Shown: piece after piece, positions 1 to 10,422 of the stretch | Layout: each line of letters starts with the position of its first letter | How positions within the stretch are numbered: position 1 is the first letter of the stretch | NCBI GenBank assembly: GCA_029936675.1 | Contig: JAPYSB010000002.1 | Location: 44,184-108,183, forward strand | Direction of reading: 5' to 3' | DNA: 64,000 bases | DNA from: Dehalococcoidia bacterium | Lineage (GTDB): Bacteria > Chloroflexota > Dehalococcoidia > Lucifugimonadales > UBA826 | Made by a program: the position numbers and the translations under genes | Notes under the pieces: generated by a model | The model's input: only the letters and a program-made list of their open reading frames with translations | The model's database searches: none | Told to the model about the DNA's origin: nothing

Positions 1-138
1 GTTGTAATCCGTAAGCGCCATCGCAGGATAGGCTAGTTCATAAGCTCTAGTAAGGAGTTCATCTATATGAGAAGCCCCTTCACCAAAAGAGTAAAAACTA
101 TGCGCATGTAGTTCCACATATTTAGAGCTAGCGTACAT
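1..138 (-). CDS. dnaE2: Error-prone DNA polymerase III alpha subunit (DnaE2), N-terminal PHP fragment, truncated by window edge
   Basis: Reverse complement of 1-138 reads MYASSKYVELHAHSFYSFGEGASHIDELLTRAYELAYPAMALTDYN, a typical PHP-domain N-terminus (VELHAHSxYSFxxGAS...ALTDxN). TGATG overlap with the upstream imuB-like stop. Not in the ORF track. Confidence 0.85.
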   Translation of the reverse strand, partial: MYASSKYVELHAHSFYSFGEGASHIDELLTRAYELAYPAMALTDYN

Positions 139-1607
139 CAGTAGTTTTGACGATACCAACGTTTTCCAACGCTATCTTTAAATATCGTCATGATCTTATG
201 GTCAGATGTACTGATACTATAATAGGTACGACTAATCGGATCCGGAATCCACCATAAGTCAATCTTCCAGATGTCCAAAACTTTAATTTTTAGATTATCT
301 CCATTAGATAAAGATAGAAATTTAGGAATATTATTTAGCTCTTGAACTGTGATTTTTTGAGGTAGATTAATAGACATAACAGAAAATTTTGTATCAGGAT
401 CTATAGAAATCTGCAGTGCCCTTCGCTCAGGAACCGGATGCTCTGCATTCACAGTAAGGAGCTTGTAAAGAGAGTTTTTAGCAGGAATTTTCTTGCGAAT
501 GTGACGGTCTATTTTAATCAACTGATCTCTCTTTTCGTCAAGGTGATCGCGAATTTCTTTGAAGGCTCGATACTGAATACCGTGCTCTCCAACAAAATCT
601 GAAATTGTAATCGAGATATCTTCAACTGATCCGGGCAATTCCAAATCTTCTAACTCTGATCTAAGCAATAAACATAAATCATTGGAATTACCAAGCGGTC
701 TTTTTAAGATCAAATTCTTGGCCCAAACCTGAGATCCAACAAGTTCAAGCAAAATAGATATTTTTCTAACATATTTACTTTTCAACACAGGTCGCATAAA
801 AGCCCTCTGTATCAAAAATTCTAACGTTGTAAAAAGAACTGAAAGAGAATCAGAAGGAAATGGTAAAGATACGTGTTCGGTTATATTCTGAACAGGTTTA
901 TTAAAAGAAATGTAATCACTATTTTCAGCGCGAGACAGCGATAAAGCTCTACAACCGTCATCTCCAAATTTAGAATAAATCAACCCGTAATCTTGAGCCG
1001 CTATATCACCAATTGTATGCATTCCAAATTTATGGAAATTAATAATGGTGCTTCTTTTAACAGGTAGTATATCTACACTGAAAGTAGCTAAAAAAGCATC
1101 GATGTTTTTCAATATTTTTGTAGACCCACCGGGGGTAGAAGAAAGGGCTGCGGCATATGCAGAAAATTTATTTACAGATATCCCAAATCTTGGTTCTAGA
1201 AAATATGGGATTGAATCCAATATATGAGTAACTAATTTAGCTTCACCTCCATACATTTCACTCAACCCATGGATATTTATATAAATAATCCCCAAACTTG
1301 ATCTCTCAATTTTTGGAGTTATTCGTGCAATATTTGATATGACTGAAGCGAAGATTTGTTCATAATTTTTACGGTCAAATTCAAATCTTACGGAATCTGG
1401 ATATCTAGACAATGCCGATGAAAGTGGATTTCCTTTTGAAATATTTTTTATAGTTTTAGAAAAATCTTCAACTACAGGTAATTTAGAAGATTCGCAAGAA
1501 TATAAAATAACCTCATTATCGGAGAGTTCAGGGTTTTTATTAACCTCTGATTTAACCCCAAAATGAGTTATTAAAAGGCATCCGATTTTAGAATTTCTGT
1601 TAGCCAT
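138..1607 (-). CDS. imuB: ImuB-like Y-family DNA polymerase-related protein
   Basis: 489 aa. Y-family-like segments (GIIYINIHGLSEMYGGEAKLVTHILDSI, FGISVNKFSAYAAALSS, fingers/helix-hairpin region) directly upstream of dnaE2. Confidence 0.75.
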   Translation of the reverse strand: MANRNSKIGCLLITHFGVKSEVNKNPELSDNEVILYSCESSKLPVVEDFSKTIKNISKGNPLSSALSRYPDSVRFEFDRKNYEQIFASVISNIARITPKIERSSLGIIYINIHGLSEMYGGEAKLVTHILDSIPYFLEPRFGISVNKFSAYAAALSSTPGGSTKILKNIDAFLATFSVDILPVKRSTIINFHKFGMHTIGDIAAQDYGLIYSKFGDDGCRALSLSRAENSDYISFNKPVQNITEHVSLPFPSDSLSVLFTTLEFLIQRAFMRPVLKSKYVRKISILLELVGSQVWAKNLILKRPLGNSNDLCLLLRSELEDLELPGSVEDISITISDFVGEHGIQYRAFKEIRDHLDEKRDQLIKIDRHIRKKIPAKNSLYKLLTVNAEHPVPERRALQISIDPDTKFSVMSINLPQKITVQELNNIPKFLSLSNGDNLKIKVLDIWKIDLWWIPDPISRTYYSISTSDHKIMTIFKDSVGKRWYRQNY

Positions 1608-1650
1608 ATTGTTAAATTCATTTTTATGTGCGAATAAAGTTAAGAGTGTA

Positions 1651-1680
1651 ATTATAATAGAACTTATGTTCTGTTTTCAA
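1651..1680 (-). promoter_or_regulatory. Sigma70-type promoter with embedded LexA/SOS box
   Basis: Minus strand TTGAAA-N18-TATAAT. The spacer holds the palindrome AGAAC-ATAA-GTTCT (plus-strand 1659-1672), matching the GAAC-N4-GTTC Gram-positive-type SOS box, about 50 nt upstream of imuB. Confidence 0.75.
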
Positions 1681-1789
1681 TACTAGAATAATAGGCTGTT
1701 TTTGTGTATTTCAACAAAAATTGACTGTGTTTCTAGCTAATGTTATGTTCAGCGTAGAAAAATATATTTTCACAATAGCGAGGGACAAA

Positions 1790-2743
1790 ATGAGTGTTAC
1801 TGTAGGCACTGGTAATTTTAAATATGAAGCCGTAGATTCATGGCCAACACTCCCTGATGGAGCCACACTGATAGAAACGCCCGGAGTGGCAGTGGACTCA
1901 CAAGATGAAATATACACATTCAGCCGTAATACTGACCATCCAGTGATGGTTTTTAATAGAGATGGCAACTTCTTAAGAGGATTTGGGGCAGGTATATTTA
2001 GCAATAGGACACACGGTATCTTGATAGGCCCTGACGATACTGTCTACTGCGCGGATGATGGGATCCACACAATAACTAAGTTCACTAGGGAAGGTGAACT
2101 ACTCATGACAATAGGTACTCCAGGTAAATCCTCAGAAATATGGAAAGGCGACCCTTTCAACCGCCCAACACATGCGGCGGTATCAAAAAAGAGTGGAGAT
2201 ATATTCATAACCGACGGATACGGAAATTTTCGAGTTCATAAATATTCAGCTGAGGGTCAATACATCAAATCATGGGGAGAACCCGGTATAGAGCCTGGTC
2301 AATTCCTCAGACCTCACAATATAGCTGTAGACGACAACGACAGGGTCATTGTGGCCGATCGTGAAGCCCATCGAGTGCAGGTTTTTGATACAGATGGCAA
2401 TGTTATAGACGTTTGGAACAATATATTCATGCCCAACGGGCTGACTATCGGCCCAGACGGAAATATATATATTGGCGAACTACCAGGTATGACACAAGCA
2501 GATCCTACTCCTCCTAACCATGGACACAACATAAGTATCATCAGTCCTTCTGGTGAAAAACTCGGTAGAATTGGTCATCCTGAAGAAGGTGAAGAACCTG
2601 GTAAATTCATAGCACCTCATGGTATTGGTGTAGATTCACACGGAGATATATATGTTGGTGAAGTTTCATATACGATCAGGGGCAGCCATATGACTCCACC
2701 AAAGGAACTTCGTAGCCTAAGTAAACTTAGAAAAGTAACTTAG
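1790..2743 (+). CDS. NHL-repeat beta-propeller protein (peptidylamidoglycolate lyase-like)
   Basis: Repeated DxxDRVIVADREAHRVQVFDTDG-type NHL motifs. Start moved to ATG 1790 by similarity to the paralog at 34243. Confidence 0.75.
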   Translation: MSVTVGTGNFKYEAVDSWPTLPDGATLIETPGVAVDSQDEIYTFSRNTDHPVMVFNRDGNFLRGFGAGIFSNRTHGILIGPDDTVYCADDGIHTITKFTREGELLMTIGTPGKSSEIWKGDPFNRPTHAAVSKKSGDIFITDGYGNFRVHKYSAEGQYIKSWGEPGIEPGQFLRPHNIAVDDNDRVIVADREAHRVQVFDTDGNVIDVWNNIFMPNGLTIGPDGNIYIGELPGMTQADPTPPNHGHNISIISPSGEKLGRIGHPEEGEEPGKFIAPHGIGVDSHGDIYVGEVSYTIRGSHMTPPKELRSLSKLRKVT

Positions 2744-2747
2744 CCTT

Positions 2748-3290
2748 TTAAGCCAGATCGTCAGGTATAGGCCACCCATCGGGTATATGTTGAAAGTCAT
2801 CTTCTACCTTGTACACATTCATTCCGCGCGCCTCGTAATTGGACAAAGCGTATGGATGATCTAGACTACAAGTATGCAGCCATACCCTAGATGCTCCCAT
2901 GGAAAATGCGTCGTCTAAAGCATTTGTCAGAAGGTGACCACCCAACCCGCTTCCAAGGTATCCCGGAATTAATCCGAAGTAGGATACTTCCACATTGTTA
3001 TTATCTTGGGGATCCAACATATAAAACCCAATGGGTTTACCTGAGAGTTCCATGATCCACAAAGATATGCATGAATCTGAAATCCATTCTTCCCATTCAC
3101 TTAAACTCCAGTAATACCTATCAACCCAGTACCATTCCCTACCAACTGTCCTATAGAGCCATTGAGCAAAAGCAGAATCTGGTTCTCTGACTTGGGTTAT
3201 TTTCAAATCGGTTTGAACAACCAACTTTCGATTGATATTTTCCCGAGAAAGTATTTCCAGATAATGCACGGTCATAGGAAAATCTATCAT
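2748..3290 (-). CDS. GNAT-family N-acetyltransferase
   Basis: Acetyl-CoA-binding region IPGYLGSGLGGHLLTNALDDAF followed by VWLHTCSLDHPYALSNYEARGM. ATGA overlap with the upstream enolase-family gene. Confidence 0.8.
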   Translation of the reverse strand: MIDFPMTVHYLEILSRENINRKLVVQTDLKITQVREPDSAFAQWLYRTVGREWYWVDRYYWSLSEWEEWISDSCISLWIMELSGKPIGFYMLDPQDNNNVEVSYFGLIPGYLGSGLGGHLLTNALDDAFSMGASRVWLHTCSLDHPYALSNYEARGMNVYKVEDDFQHIPDGWPIPDDLA

Positions 3291-4405
3291 GACAATTTGT
3301 ACCTATCCAGCAGCTCCATATTTAATTCAAATCCAATCCCGGGTCTGTCAGGCACAGTAACATATCCATCAGTGTCGGGGGTCATTCGTGGTATAAACAT
3401 CTCTGACCTAAGTGGGTCAACCGCAACTGGATAGTATTCCAAGAATTCCCCATGAGGTATACCAGCGGCAAGAGGTAATTGAAGTTCTTGGCAGCCATGC
3501 GGAGCTATCGATACACCTTTTTCTTTAGCTAGATCGGTTATATCTTTAGCAATGTCATATCCAGGGCAAATTGCAACGTCAACGTTCAGAATATCAGCTC
3601 CCTGATGATCAAGGAGGGTTTCGAAATGAGAAAGGTGGTATCCGTTTTCACCAGTAGCAATTTTCACCTTCGAGTTTTCTTTCAAAACACCATGTTCTCT
3701 ATACCGATGTATTGGCATAGGTTCCTCAAACCAATACACTCCAAATTTATCTAGTTCATGAGCAAAGTCTAATGACTGATTCAGATCTAAAGCACAATTT
3801 GCATCAACCATCAAAACCACATCATCCCCTACAGCCTTTCTAGCCGCCTCCACCCTGAGCATATCACCCCTAATACCTTCATTTGGATCACCGATTTTAA
3901 TCTTCACAGCACCAGCATTCATTTCATTAATATTGAAAAGAACCTCATCTTGAAGTTCTTTGAGTCCTTTCCCCTCGGCATAATAACCTCCAGCAATATA
4001 TGTTCTGATGCGGTCTTGGCTCCCTCCTAGTAATTCATGAACTGATTTTCCTAAGGCTTTACCTTTTATATCCCAACAGGCGATATTTATTGCTGCTAAA
4101 ACTTGTGTGTTAACTCCCCCTGGACCAAATATTTTTATGTGTTTTTCACCCAAATCTTCCGCTATCTTCCTAGTTTCAAGCGGGTCTCTTCCAATCAACA
4201 AGTCACGAAAATAATCGACAAAAGGAGGAAACACATTCAAAGGCCTTTCAGCAGCAGTACCACCATTCCAACCAAACCCATCGATTCCTTCATCCGTTTT
4301 AACTGTGACTTTATGGAGCCTGCCTGGGCCATAAAAATGGCCTCCATTCCAAATCCCTGGCCTTTCCCACTCAAAAACTTCACTTATTACATCAGTAATT
4401 TTCAT
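3287..4405 (-). CDS. Mandelate racemase/muconate lactonizing enzyme (enolase superfamily)
   Basis: 372 aa. KIKIGDPNEGIRGD, VDANCALD, WFEEPMP, ATGEN and APHG motifs. Confidence 0.85.
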   Translation of the reverse strand: MKITDVISEVFEWERPGIWNGGHFYGPGRLHKVTVKTDEGIDGFGWNGGTAAERPLNVFPPFVDYFRDLLIGRDPLETRKIAEDLGEKHIKIFGPGGVNTQVLAAINIACWDIKGKALGKSVHELLGGSQDRIRTYIAGGYYAEGKGLKELQDEVLFNINEMNAGAVKIKIGDPNEGIRGDMLRVEAARKAVGDDVVLMVDANCALDLNQSLDFAHELDKFGVYWFEEPMPIHRYREHGVLKENSKVKIATGENGYHLSHFETLLDHQGADILNVDVAICPGYDIAKDITDLAKEKGVSIAPHGCQELQLPLAAGIPHGEFLEYYPVAVDPLRSEMFIPRMTPDTDGYVTVPDRPGIGFELNMELLDRYKLS

Positions 4406-5358
4406 TAGGCTAAAACCTTCCGTCTCTTGGCTTTAATGAACGACTCAGAACCAAACGTAATAGCACCCGCACCTACAAATACAAGGCCTCCTAGCAATCC
4501 TCGGCCTGGATCCTCTGAAAGAACCAACCATGCCAATAGAACCCCCGCAGGCGGTTGTATAAATGAGTAAAATGTTACTGTCGAAGGTAAATATTTCTTT
4601 ACCAACCATGCATTGGCAAGAAATCCGAATCCAGCGATCACAAATCCTTGATAGGCAAGCGCTAACCAAAATCTTAACTCAATGGTGTATTGTGGGGATT
4701 CAAAAAGCAAACTGCCTATGAAAAACAACGTTATTCCTATAACAAGTTGCCCAAACATGATTTTCGCCTCAGACATTTTTTGTGCAAAATTGGACATCAA
4801 AACCAACCGCAACCCCAACAAAATGGCTGACAAAAGGCTCATCAAGTCACCTTCTATGGAAACACCTGGTATGACAATTCCCGCATCCCCAAAAACTATC
4901 GTCAGTATACCTATGTAGGACAGAACAATTGCCAATATTTTCCATCGAGTAAGAGTATCGGTTGGAACTAAGAAATGGGCTATTACTGCCGCCCAAATGG
5001 GGTAAGTGGAATTTAGCGCGGTGGCATGCCCAGCAGTAGTCAAATATTGACCTACATTCATGAACATAATCTGTACTGTGAAAAGAGCCCCTACTATCAA
5101 AATTGGGCAAATTTCATTTTTGTTAACTTTAAAAGACTCTTTTCTGAGGAGCATATAAGCAAAAGTTACCGTCCCTCCGAGCACAAATCTCATCCATCCC
5201 ACTTGCAAAGGTGATCCATACTCAAGAGATGCTTTTATACTTACGTGATTACCTCCCCAAAGCAAAGAGAGGAATATCTGAAAAACAGTGGGCATCAGCC
5301 CCGCTGGCTTTCTTTTTTCAAGCGTATCTACTTTTTCTTCCGGTTGTGGGGATAACAT
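4405..5358 (-). CDS. DMT/EamA family transporter
   Basis: About 10 TM segments with EamA-like repeats (LSLLWGGNHVSIKASLEYGSPLQVGWMRFVLGG). Confidence 0.8.
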   Translation of the reverse strand: MLSPQPEEKVDTLEKRKPAGLMPTVFQIFLSLLWGGNHVSIKASLEYGSPLQVGWMRFVLGGTVTFAYMLLRKESFKVNKNEICPILIVGALFTVQIMFMNVGQYLTTAGHATALNSTYPIWAAVIAHFLVPTDTLTRWKILAIVLSYIGILTIVFGDAGIVIPGVSIEGDLMSLLSAILLGLRLVLMSNFAQKMSEAKIMFGQLVIGITLFFIGSLLFESPQYTIELRFWLALAYQGFVIAGFGFLANAWLVKKYLPSTVTFYSFIQPPAGVLLAWLVLSEDPGRGLLGGLVFVGAGAITFGSESFIKAKRRKVLA

Positions 5359-5431
5359 AAAAAAGGATTTTACCTCACCCAGCTCAATGGAGACAGCTAG
5401 GTGGGTACTTTGTTATCCTTTCTGTACAAAT

Positions 5432-6502
5432 ATGGCATCTATAAAAGACATAAAGCTAACGGTGGTAGACCAATCACCGATTCGGCGTGGCGGCACCCCT
5501 GCCGATGCGTTAAATGAGTCAGTTGACCTAGCAGTACATACAGAAAACCTTGGATATTCTAGGTATTGGGTAGCGGAACACCACAATTCCAACTCTTTTT
5601 CCGGAACGAGTCCAGAAATTCTAATAGGGCAGATAGCAGCAAAAACCTCAACTATCCGTGTCGGAAGCGGCGGTGTTATGTTAAGCCATTACTCTGCACT
5701 TAAAGTGGCTGAACAATTTAGTGTATTGGATTCTTTCCATCCAAGCAGAATTGACCTCGGAATTGGCAGAGCCCCCGGTAGCGATAGAAGAACTGCCGCT
5801 GCTTTAACATACCCAAGACCAACAATGGACGTTTTCAGTGACTTTCCTCAAATGGTCAAAGACCTGTTAAGTTTTCTAGAAGATGCCGTGGAAGATGATC
5901 ATCCTCTCTCAGGTATTAGAGCTCAATCTTCGGGTAAAGATACATACCCGTCAGTGTGGCTCCTAGGATCGAGTGATTATAGTGCTAGATTAGCAGCAGA
6001 AATGGGCCTTCCGTTTAGCTTCGCGGATTTTTTTGGAAACACCTCAGAATACGGTCCTCAGGTTACTGATTTCTATAGAAATAACTTCAAACCATCTGAC
6101 TATTTATCAGAACCCAAAGTAAATGTAAGCCTGCAGGTGATATGCGCCGATACAGAGGAAAAAGCTAAATTCGTTGGATCTTCAAGGAGTATTAACAAAA
6201 TTATATCGACAATGGGAATCACAACGAAAGGTTTGTTGCCCCCAGAAGAAGCTTCCGTATGGCCATTAGACGATCAGGCCAAGGCCTATATGGAACAAAC
6301 CACCCAAAGCTATATAGAAGGTGACCCCGACCAAGTAAGAGAAGGAATTATCTCATCATCAGAACGCTATCAAACCCCTGATATAGGGATAGTATCCAAT
6401 TGTTACTACTTTGATGACAGAAAAAAATCATACTCTTTAGTTGCAGAATCTGTGGGTGTTCATCCGAATTCAAAAACCAATGTAGCAACTGCAGAATTTT
6501 AG
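5432..6502 (+). CDS. LLM-class flavin-dependent oxidoreductase (luciferase-like)
   Basis: GYSRYWVAEHHNSNSFSGTSPEILIGQIAAKTSTIRVGSGGVMLSHYSALKVAEQF. ATG at 5432 gives the canonical N-terminus. Confidence 0.85.
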   Translation: MASIKDIKLTVVDQSPIRRGGTPADALNESVDLAVHTENLGYSRYWVAEHHNSNSFSGTSPEILIGQIAAKTSTIRVGSGGVMLSHYSALKVAEQFSVLDSFHPSRIDLGIGRAPGSDRRTAAALTYPRPTMDVFSDFPQMVKDLLSFLEDAVEDDHPLSGIRAQSSGKDTYPSVWLLGSSDYSARLAAEMGLPFSFADFFGNTSEYGPQVTDFYRNNFKPSDYLSEPKVNVSLQVICADTEEKAKFVGSSRSINKIISTMGITTKGLLPPEEASVWPLDDQAKAYMEQTTQSYIEGDPDQVREGIISSSERYQTPDIGIVSNCYYFDDRKKSYSLVAESVGVHPNSKTNVATAEF

Positions 6503-7839
6503 TTGGGATTGGCTATATAGGCATCAGGATGAGCAGGCTTTTTTGCAAACAGGAAACAAAATCCTCCAATGACTGCCAATACGCCAAGTACGGCGAACGC
6601 TGTTTGATAGGTGCCGGTCGAGTCACGCATTACCCCAGCAAAAACCGGTCCGATCAGCAACAGCACGTTCATTGGTACCTGAGATATCCCCATTATCTTG
6701 CCATAATTTTTTCTGCCAAAATAATCTCCTCGTATGGAAGAAGATATAGGATTCCTTCCACCAAATCCTATCCCGAACAGCAAAGCAAACCCGTAGGCCG
6801 CAAAAAGATTGGAAGGCCCGAAAGTTAAAATAAAAACCCCAAGGGCCTGACATAGGGTAAACATCATTAGTGCCACATTTTTGGGCATCCGATCCCCAAC
6901 ATACCCTCCAACCAATTGGAATACCATAGAAACCGCTGTATAGGCCGAAACAACAAATGCAGCCGTCTGCAAACTGTATCCTTGATCTGTCATCATAGGC
7001 GCAAGATGTAACATAAATGCCAACAAAACCATCGATGTGAATCCATGGCCAAGACTTATAAACCAAAAGGCCGGGGCTCTCAAAGCCTGTGATACCGTGA
7101 AGTCATACTCTTGCTCGATTGTTACACCACTGATTAAAGCTTCCTTGTTCCGTCTTTCAATGCCTTCTTCCGTATCGCCGTCCGGAAGCAATCCATAATC
7201 TTCCGGTTTATTTCTAAGGAGGCTAGTCAACGGAAGGGCCAGCAGTATAGTGACTATCCCTAGGATGAACGCAGTTAAGCTCCAGCCTGGCCTATCTAAA
7301 AAGTCTGGGTCTACAAGCCAGGCCAACAGTGGTACAAGGAATAGTGCCCCAAACCTAGAAAGGGCATTAGACAGGCCCATGGCAAACGATCGTCTTCTGA
7401 CAAACCAATTGTTCATCATAGTATTTAAAGCCAACCAACTACCTAGTCCCTGACCAAGAGCTATAACCAGGTAAGAAAAATAGAAGATTAACAAATGATT
7501 TATACGGCTAAACACTATCCATCCACACCCCATGATTATCATTCCTATTAAAACCATGCGTTTAGTGCCAAACCTATCCACTAGGTAACCTTCCACAGGG
7601 CCTAAAATACCGCCTTCAACCCTCGTAAACGATAACGCTAGAGACAGTTGAGTCCTGTTCCACCCAAAGGCCCTTTCCATTGCAACCGCCCAGATACCCA
7701 TGGCATGGAAAAGAGGGGTAGTGGCTACCAACATTACAGCACCAAAGACTGGAACTAGATACCAACCATAAAATGTGTTTTTTCGCCTGTTGCCTAATTT
7801 ATTTTTGGCATTTTGAAACAAAGCTTGGGCACTTTCCAA
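6499..7839 (-). CDS. MFS transporter (monocarboxylate/oxalate-formate antiporter-like)
   Basis: 12-TM hydrophobicity pattern; WNRTQLSLALSFTRVEGGILGPVEGYLVDRFGTKRM. Confidence 0.8.
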   Translation of the reverse strand: MESAQALFQNAKNKLGNRRKNTFYGWYLVPVFGAVMLVATTPLFHAMGIWAVAMERAFGWNRTQLSLALSFTRVEGGILGPVEGYLVDRFGTKRMVLIGMIIMGCGWIVFSRINHLLIFYFSYLVIALGQGLGSWLALNTMMNNWFVRRRSFAMGLSNALSRFGALFLVPLLAWLVDPDFLDRPGWSLTAFILGIVTILLALPLTSLLRNKPEDYGLLPDGDTEEGIERRNKEALISGVTIEQEYDFTVSQALRAPAFWFISLGHGFTSMVLLAFMLHLAPMMTDQGYSLQTAAFVVSAYTAVSMVFQLVGGYVGDRMPKNVALMMFTLCQALGVFILTFGPSNLFAAYGFALLFGIGFGGRNPISSSIRGDYFGRKNYGKIMGISQVPMNVLLLIGPVFAGVMRDSTGTYQTAFAVLGVLAVIGGFCFLFAKKPAHPDAYIANPN

Positions 7840-7994
7840 TTACAGAATTTTTTGGTGGAACTATTAGTCTGCCGGTATGAATATGTCATTAGATACAGGA
7901 ATTAAGATTCACAAATACTAACTCACAAATACTTACTGGTAAAGTTCAGTCCTACGGCATGGAGCTGAACCTCACGAGGGAGTTAATATAGAAT

Positions 7995-9245
7995 TTAATC
8001 CTGATTTCGCACCGAAGGGGAGAAGATCCAAAAAACTATTGAAATAACAACCCCAAGAGCCCCCATGAACACTAAACTTGATCGAACCGACGTGATCCCT
8101 GCCATCCAACCCACAAAAAGGCTAAAGAAGACGACCATACCCATACCAATTCGGTAAGCGCTCATCGCCCGGACCCTGTATTGGTCTTCCGCCAATGTTT
8201 GAGTTAAAACACCATTTGTCGTTCGAAATGCGGTCTGGGTAGCACCAAAAATTGCGAGGACCAAAAAAGCTGGAACTATCCACAAAGATTGACTCAATAA
8301 AAGAGTCATAATGGCACCACCAAGAGCAGAAAGAATACAAAGCATGCCCCGCCATTTTGGAAATCCAAATGCAGAAAATACAAACACCATTAGCAATCCA
8401 CCAGCTCCATTAACCGCCATCATGTAGCCGCCATAATCAACATCTCTATGAAGCACGTCTGTAGTAAACAAAGGCAACAAAAATATGACGGGATGCAAAA
8501 CAACATTTGGTGCAGCAGACAACATATAAATCAATGTCAAAGGACGCTGTTGTTTCCACAGATACTTAAACCCATCCACCATATCGGTAAACATCTGTGA
8601 AATTCCAAAACTCGTAACAAATTCTCGTTTTATGAAATAAGGAGTGGACATCGGGATTAGAGCCACTATGACCCCTAGATAGAGGAGTGCTTCAATGGTG
8701 AAATTCCAAAAAAATCCCACATTTGAAACGATGATGCCGCCAATGAATGGGCCAATCATTCTGGTACCAGGTATCGTAAGAACACTAGTAGCATATGCGT
8801 TGCTAAGAGCATGGGAGGGAACGGTATTGGCAATAAGTGCTTGGCGTATCGGCATTTTTAGTGCTTCGCAGCACCCTGCCAGCAGTGCAAATGTATACAC
8901 ATGCCACACAAGGACGGATCCTGCCCAAAGCAACAAAGCAAAGGAAAGAGCCAGCAGAACCATAAATATTTCAAGGGAAATGACCAGCTTCTTACGATTT
9001 AACCGGTCGCCTAAAACCCCACCCCAAGGGCAAATAATAATCCCAGGTAGAGCTGCGGCACCGCCTACGCCCACTACAAGCAAGGCAGAATTAGAACCAC
9101 CTTCAGTAAGGGATTTTACCAGCCATCCTAAGGTAAGTAGCTGCAGCCATTGTGCAGTATTCGCGCAAAAATTTGCCGTCCACAAATAACGATAATCAGG
9201 ATAAGCCCGCAATGAATCTAAGGTGTGTATGGTGGGTAATTTCAT
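7995..9245 (-). CDS. MFS transporter (EntS/MFS_3-like)
   Basis: GGVLGDRLNRKKLVI and EALKMPIRQALIANTVP motifs. Confidence 0.8.
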   Translation of the reverse strand: MKLPTIHTLDSLRAYPDYRYLWTANFCANTAQWLQLLTLGWLVKSLTEGGSNSALLVVGVGGAAALPGIIICPWGGVLGDRLNRKKLVISLEIFMVLLALSFALLLWAGSVLVWHVYTFALLAGCCEALKMPIRQALIANTVPSHALSNAYATSVLTIPGTRMIGPFIGGIIVSNVGFFWNFTIEALLYLGVIVALIPMSTPYFIKREFVTSFGISQMFTDMVDGFKYLWKQQRPLTLIYMLSAAPNVVLHPVIFLLPLFTTDVLHRDVDYGGYMMAVNGAGGLLMVFVFSAFGFPKWRGMLCILSALGGAIMTLLLSQSLWIVPAFLVLAIFGATQTAFRTTNGVLTQTLAEDQYRVRAMSAYRIGMGMVVFFSLFVGWMAGITSVRSSLVFMGALGVVISIVFWIFSPSVRNQD

Positions 9246-9321
9246 ACCCGCTCAAACACGGTCAAAGGCTTTCCCAAACTAAATGATGTCTTAATTTTCA
9301 ATCGAACCTGACAGGCTTTTT

Positions 9322-10422
9322 TTATTCGGCTGTAGCTGTATATTCGTTTTTCAGCATATCCCAGTCAATCTCATATCCAAGCCCCGGTTTTGTCGGTGCA
9401 TGAACCACACCACCTTCAAATTGGATATCCTCCGCAAGTCCAAACATATTGGCCCCTGTACATGGAAAAAATTCAAAAAATTCACAGTTAGGTACTGCCA
9501 TAGTTACGTGCAAATTCGCCACGTTGTTTAATGAATTACCACCATGGTGAATCTCACATTTCATATTGAATCCTTCGGCAAGATGGCAAAGCCGAACCAT
9601 CGGGGTAATTCCTCCAGTCACGGCCACATCTCCCCTTAGTATGTCAGTTGCATACTGGGTTATCCACTGGGTCATTCCGTAATATCTTCCTGGAGCATAT
9701 TCAGTAGACATAATTGGTATGTCTAATTTATCGTGCAATTTTACATAGTTATAAATATCTTCTTCTACCAAAGGATCCTCGTACCAATAGAAATTCAGTT
9801 CTTCAATGGCCCTCCCTACTCTCATTGCATCTTCATATTGGTAGGCCCACATTGAGTCCAACATGAGTTTCATATCACCTCCCACCGCTTCCCGCACTGC
9901 CTGCGATATTTCAATATCGTAAGCAGGATTCCCATGTGGATGGATCTTGTGTGCAGTCCAACCCATCTCCTTAAATTTGATTGCTTCTTCCGCATATTCT
10001 TCTTTTGTGTCGTGAAATGCGGTACTAGAGTAAACAGGAACCAATTCTTTACAAGTACCTAATAATCGATGTATTGGCTGCTGGGCTATTTTCCCATTTA
10101 TATCCCACAGGCAAATATCGATAGCCCCAATAACATTCGTGGACACAGACCGATTCATTTTCCACATATCCCACCAGATAGCACCGATATCCTGAGGATT
10201 CCGACCCATGATCAATGGTTTGATAAATTCTATTAATGCTGGAGCAAAATGGTCCGCCCCAACCCGTGAAGAACCCAAAAACGAATTGCCACTTATACCT
10301 TCATCTGTCTCGACAGTAACGATCCCAAGTTGGCGTGTGTTGCCAAATGAGGTGCCCACACCAGTTTTCCAAGCTTCTGTGGTCCAATTGAACATTTCAA
10401 CTTTAACATTCGTTATTTTCAT
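9322..10422 (-). CDS. Mandelate racemase/muconate lactonizing enzyme (enolase superfamily)
   Basis: AHKIHPHGNPAYDIE, LMLDSMWAY, WYEDPLVEED and EIHHGGNSLNN motifs. Confidence 0.85.
   Translation of the reverse strand: MKITNVKVEMFNWTTEAWKTGVGTSFGNTRQLGIVTVETDEGISGNSFLGSSRVGADHFAPALIEFIKPLIMGRNPQDIGAIWWDMWKMNRSVSTNVIGAIDICLWDINGKIAQQPIHRLLGTCKELVPVYSSTAFHDTKEEYAEEAIKFKEMGWTAHKIHPHGNPAYDIEISQAVREAVGGDMKLMLDSMWAYQYEDAMRVGRAIEELNFYWYEDPLVEEDIYNYVKLHDKLDIPIMSTEYAPGRYYGMTQWITQYATDILRGDVAVTGGITPMVRLCHLAEGFNMKCEIHHGGNSLNNVANLHVTMAVPNCEFFEFFPCTGANMFGLAEDIQFEGGVVHAPTKPGLGYEIDWDMLKNEYTATAE

Noticed and set aside
8695-9189. 164-aa plus-strand ORF
   Set aside because: Antisense to a clear MFS gene; no domain-like features.
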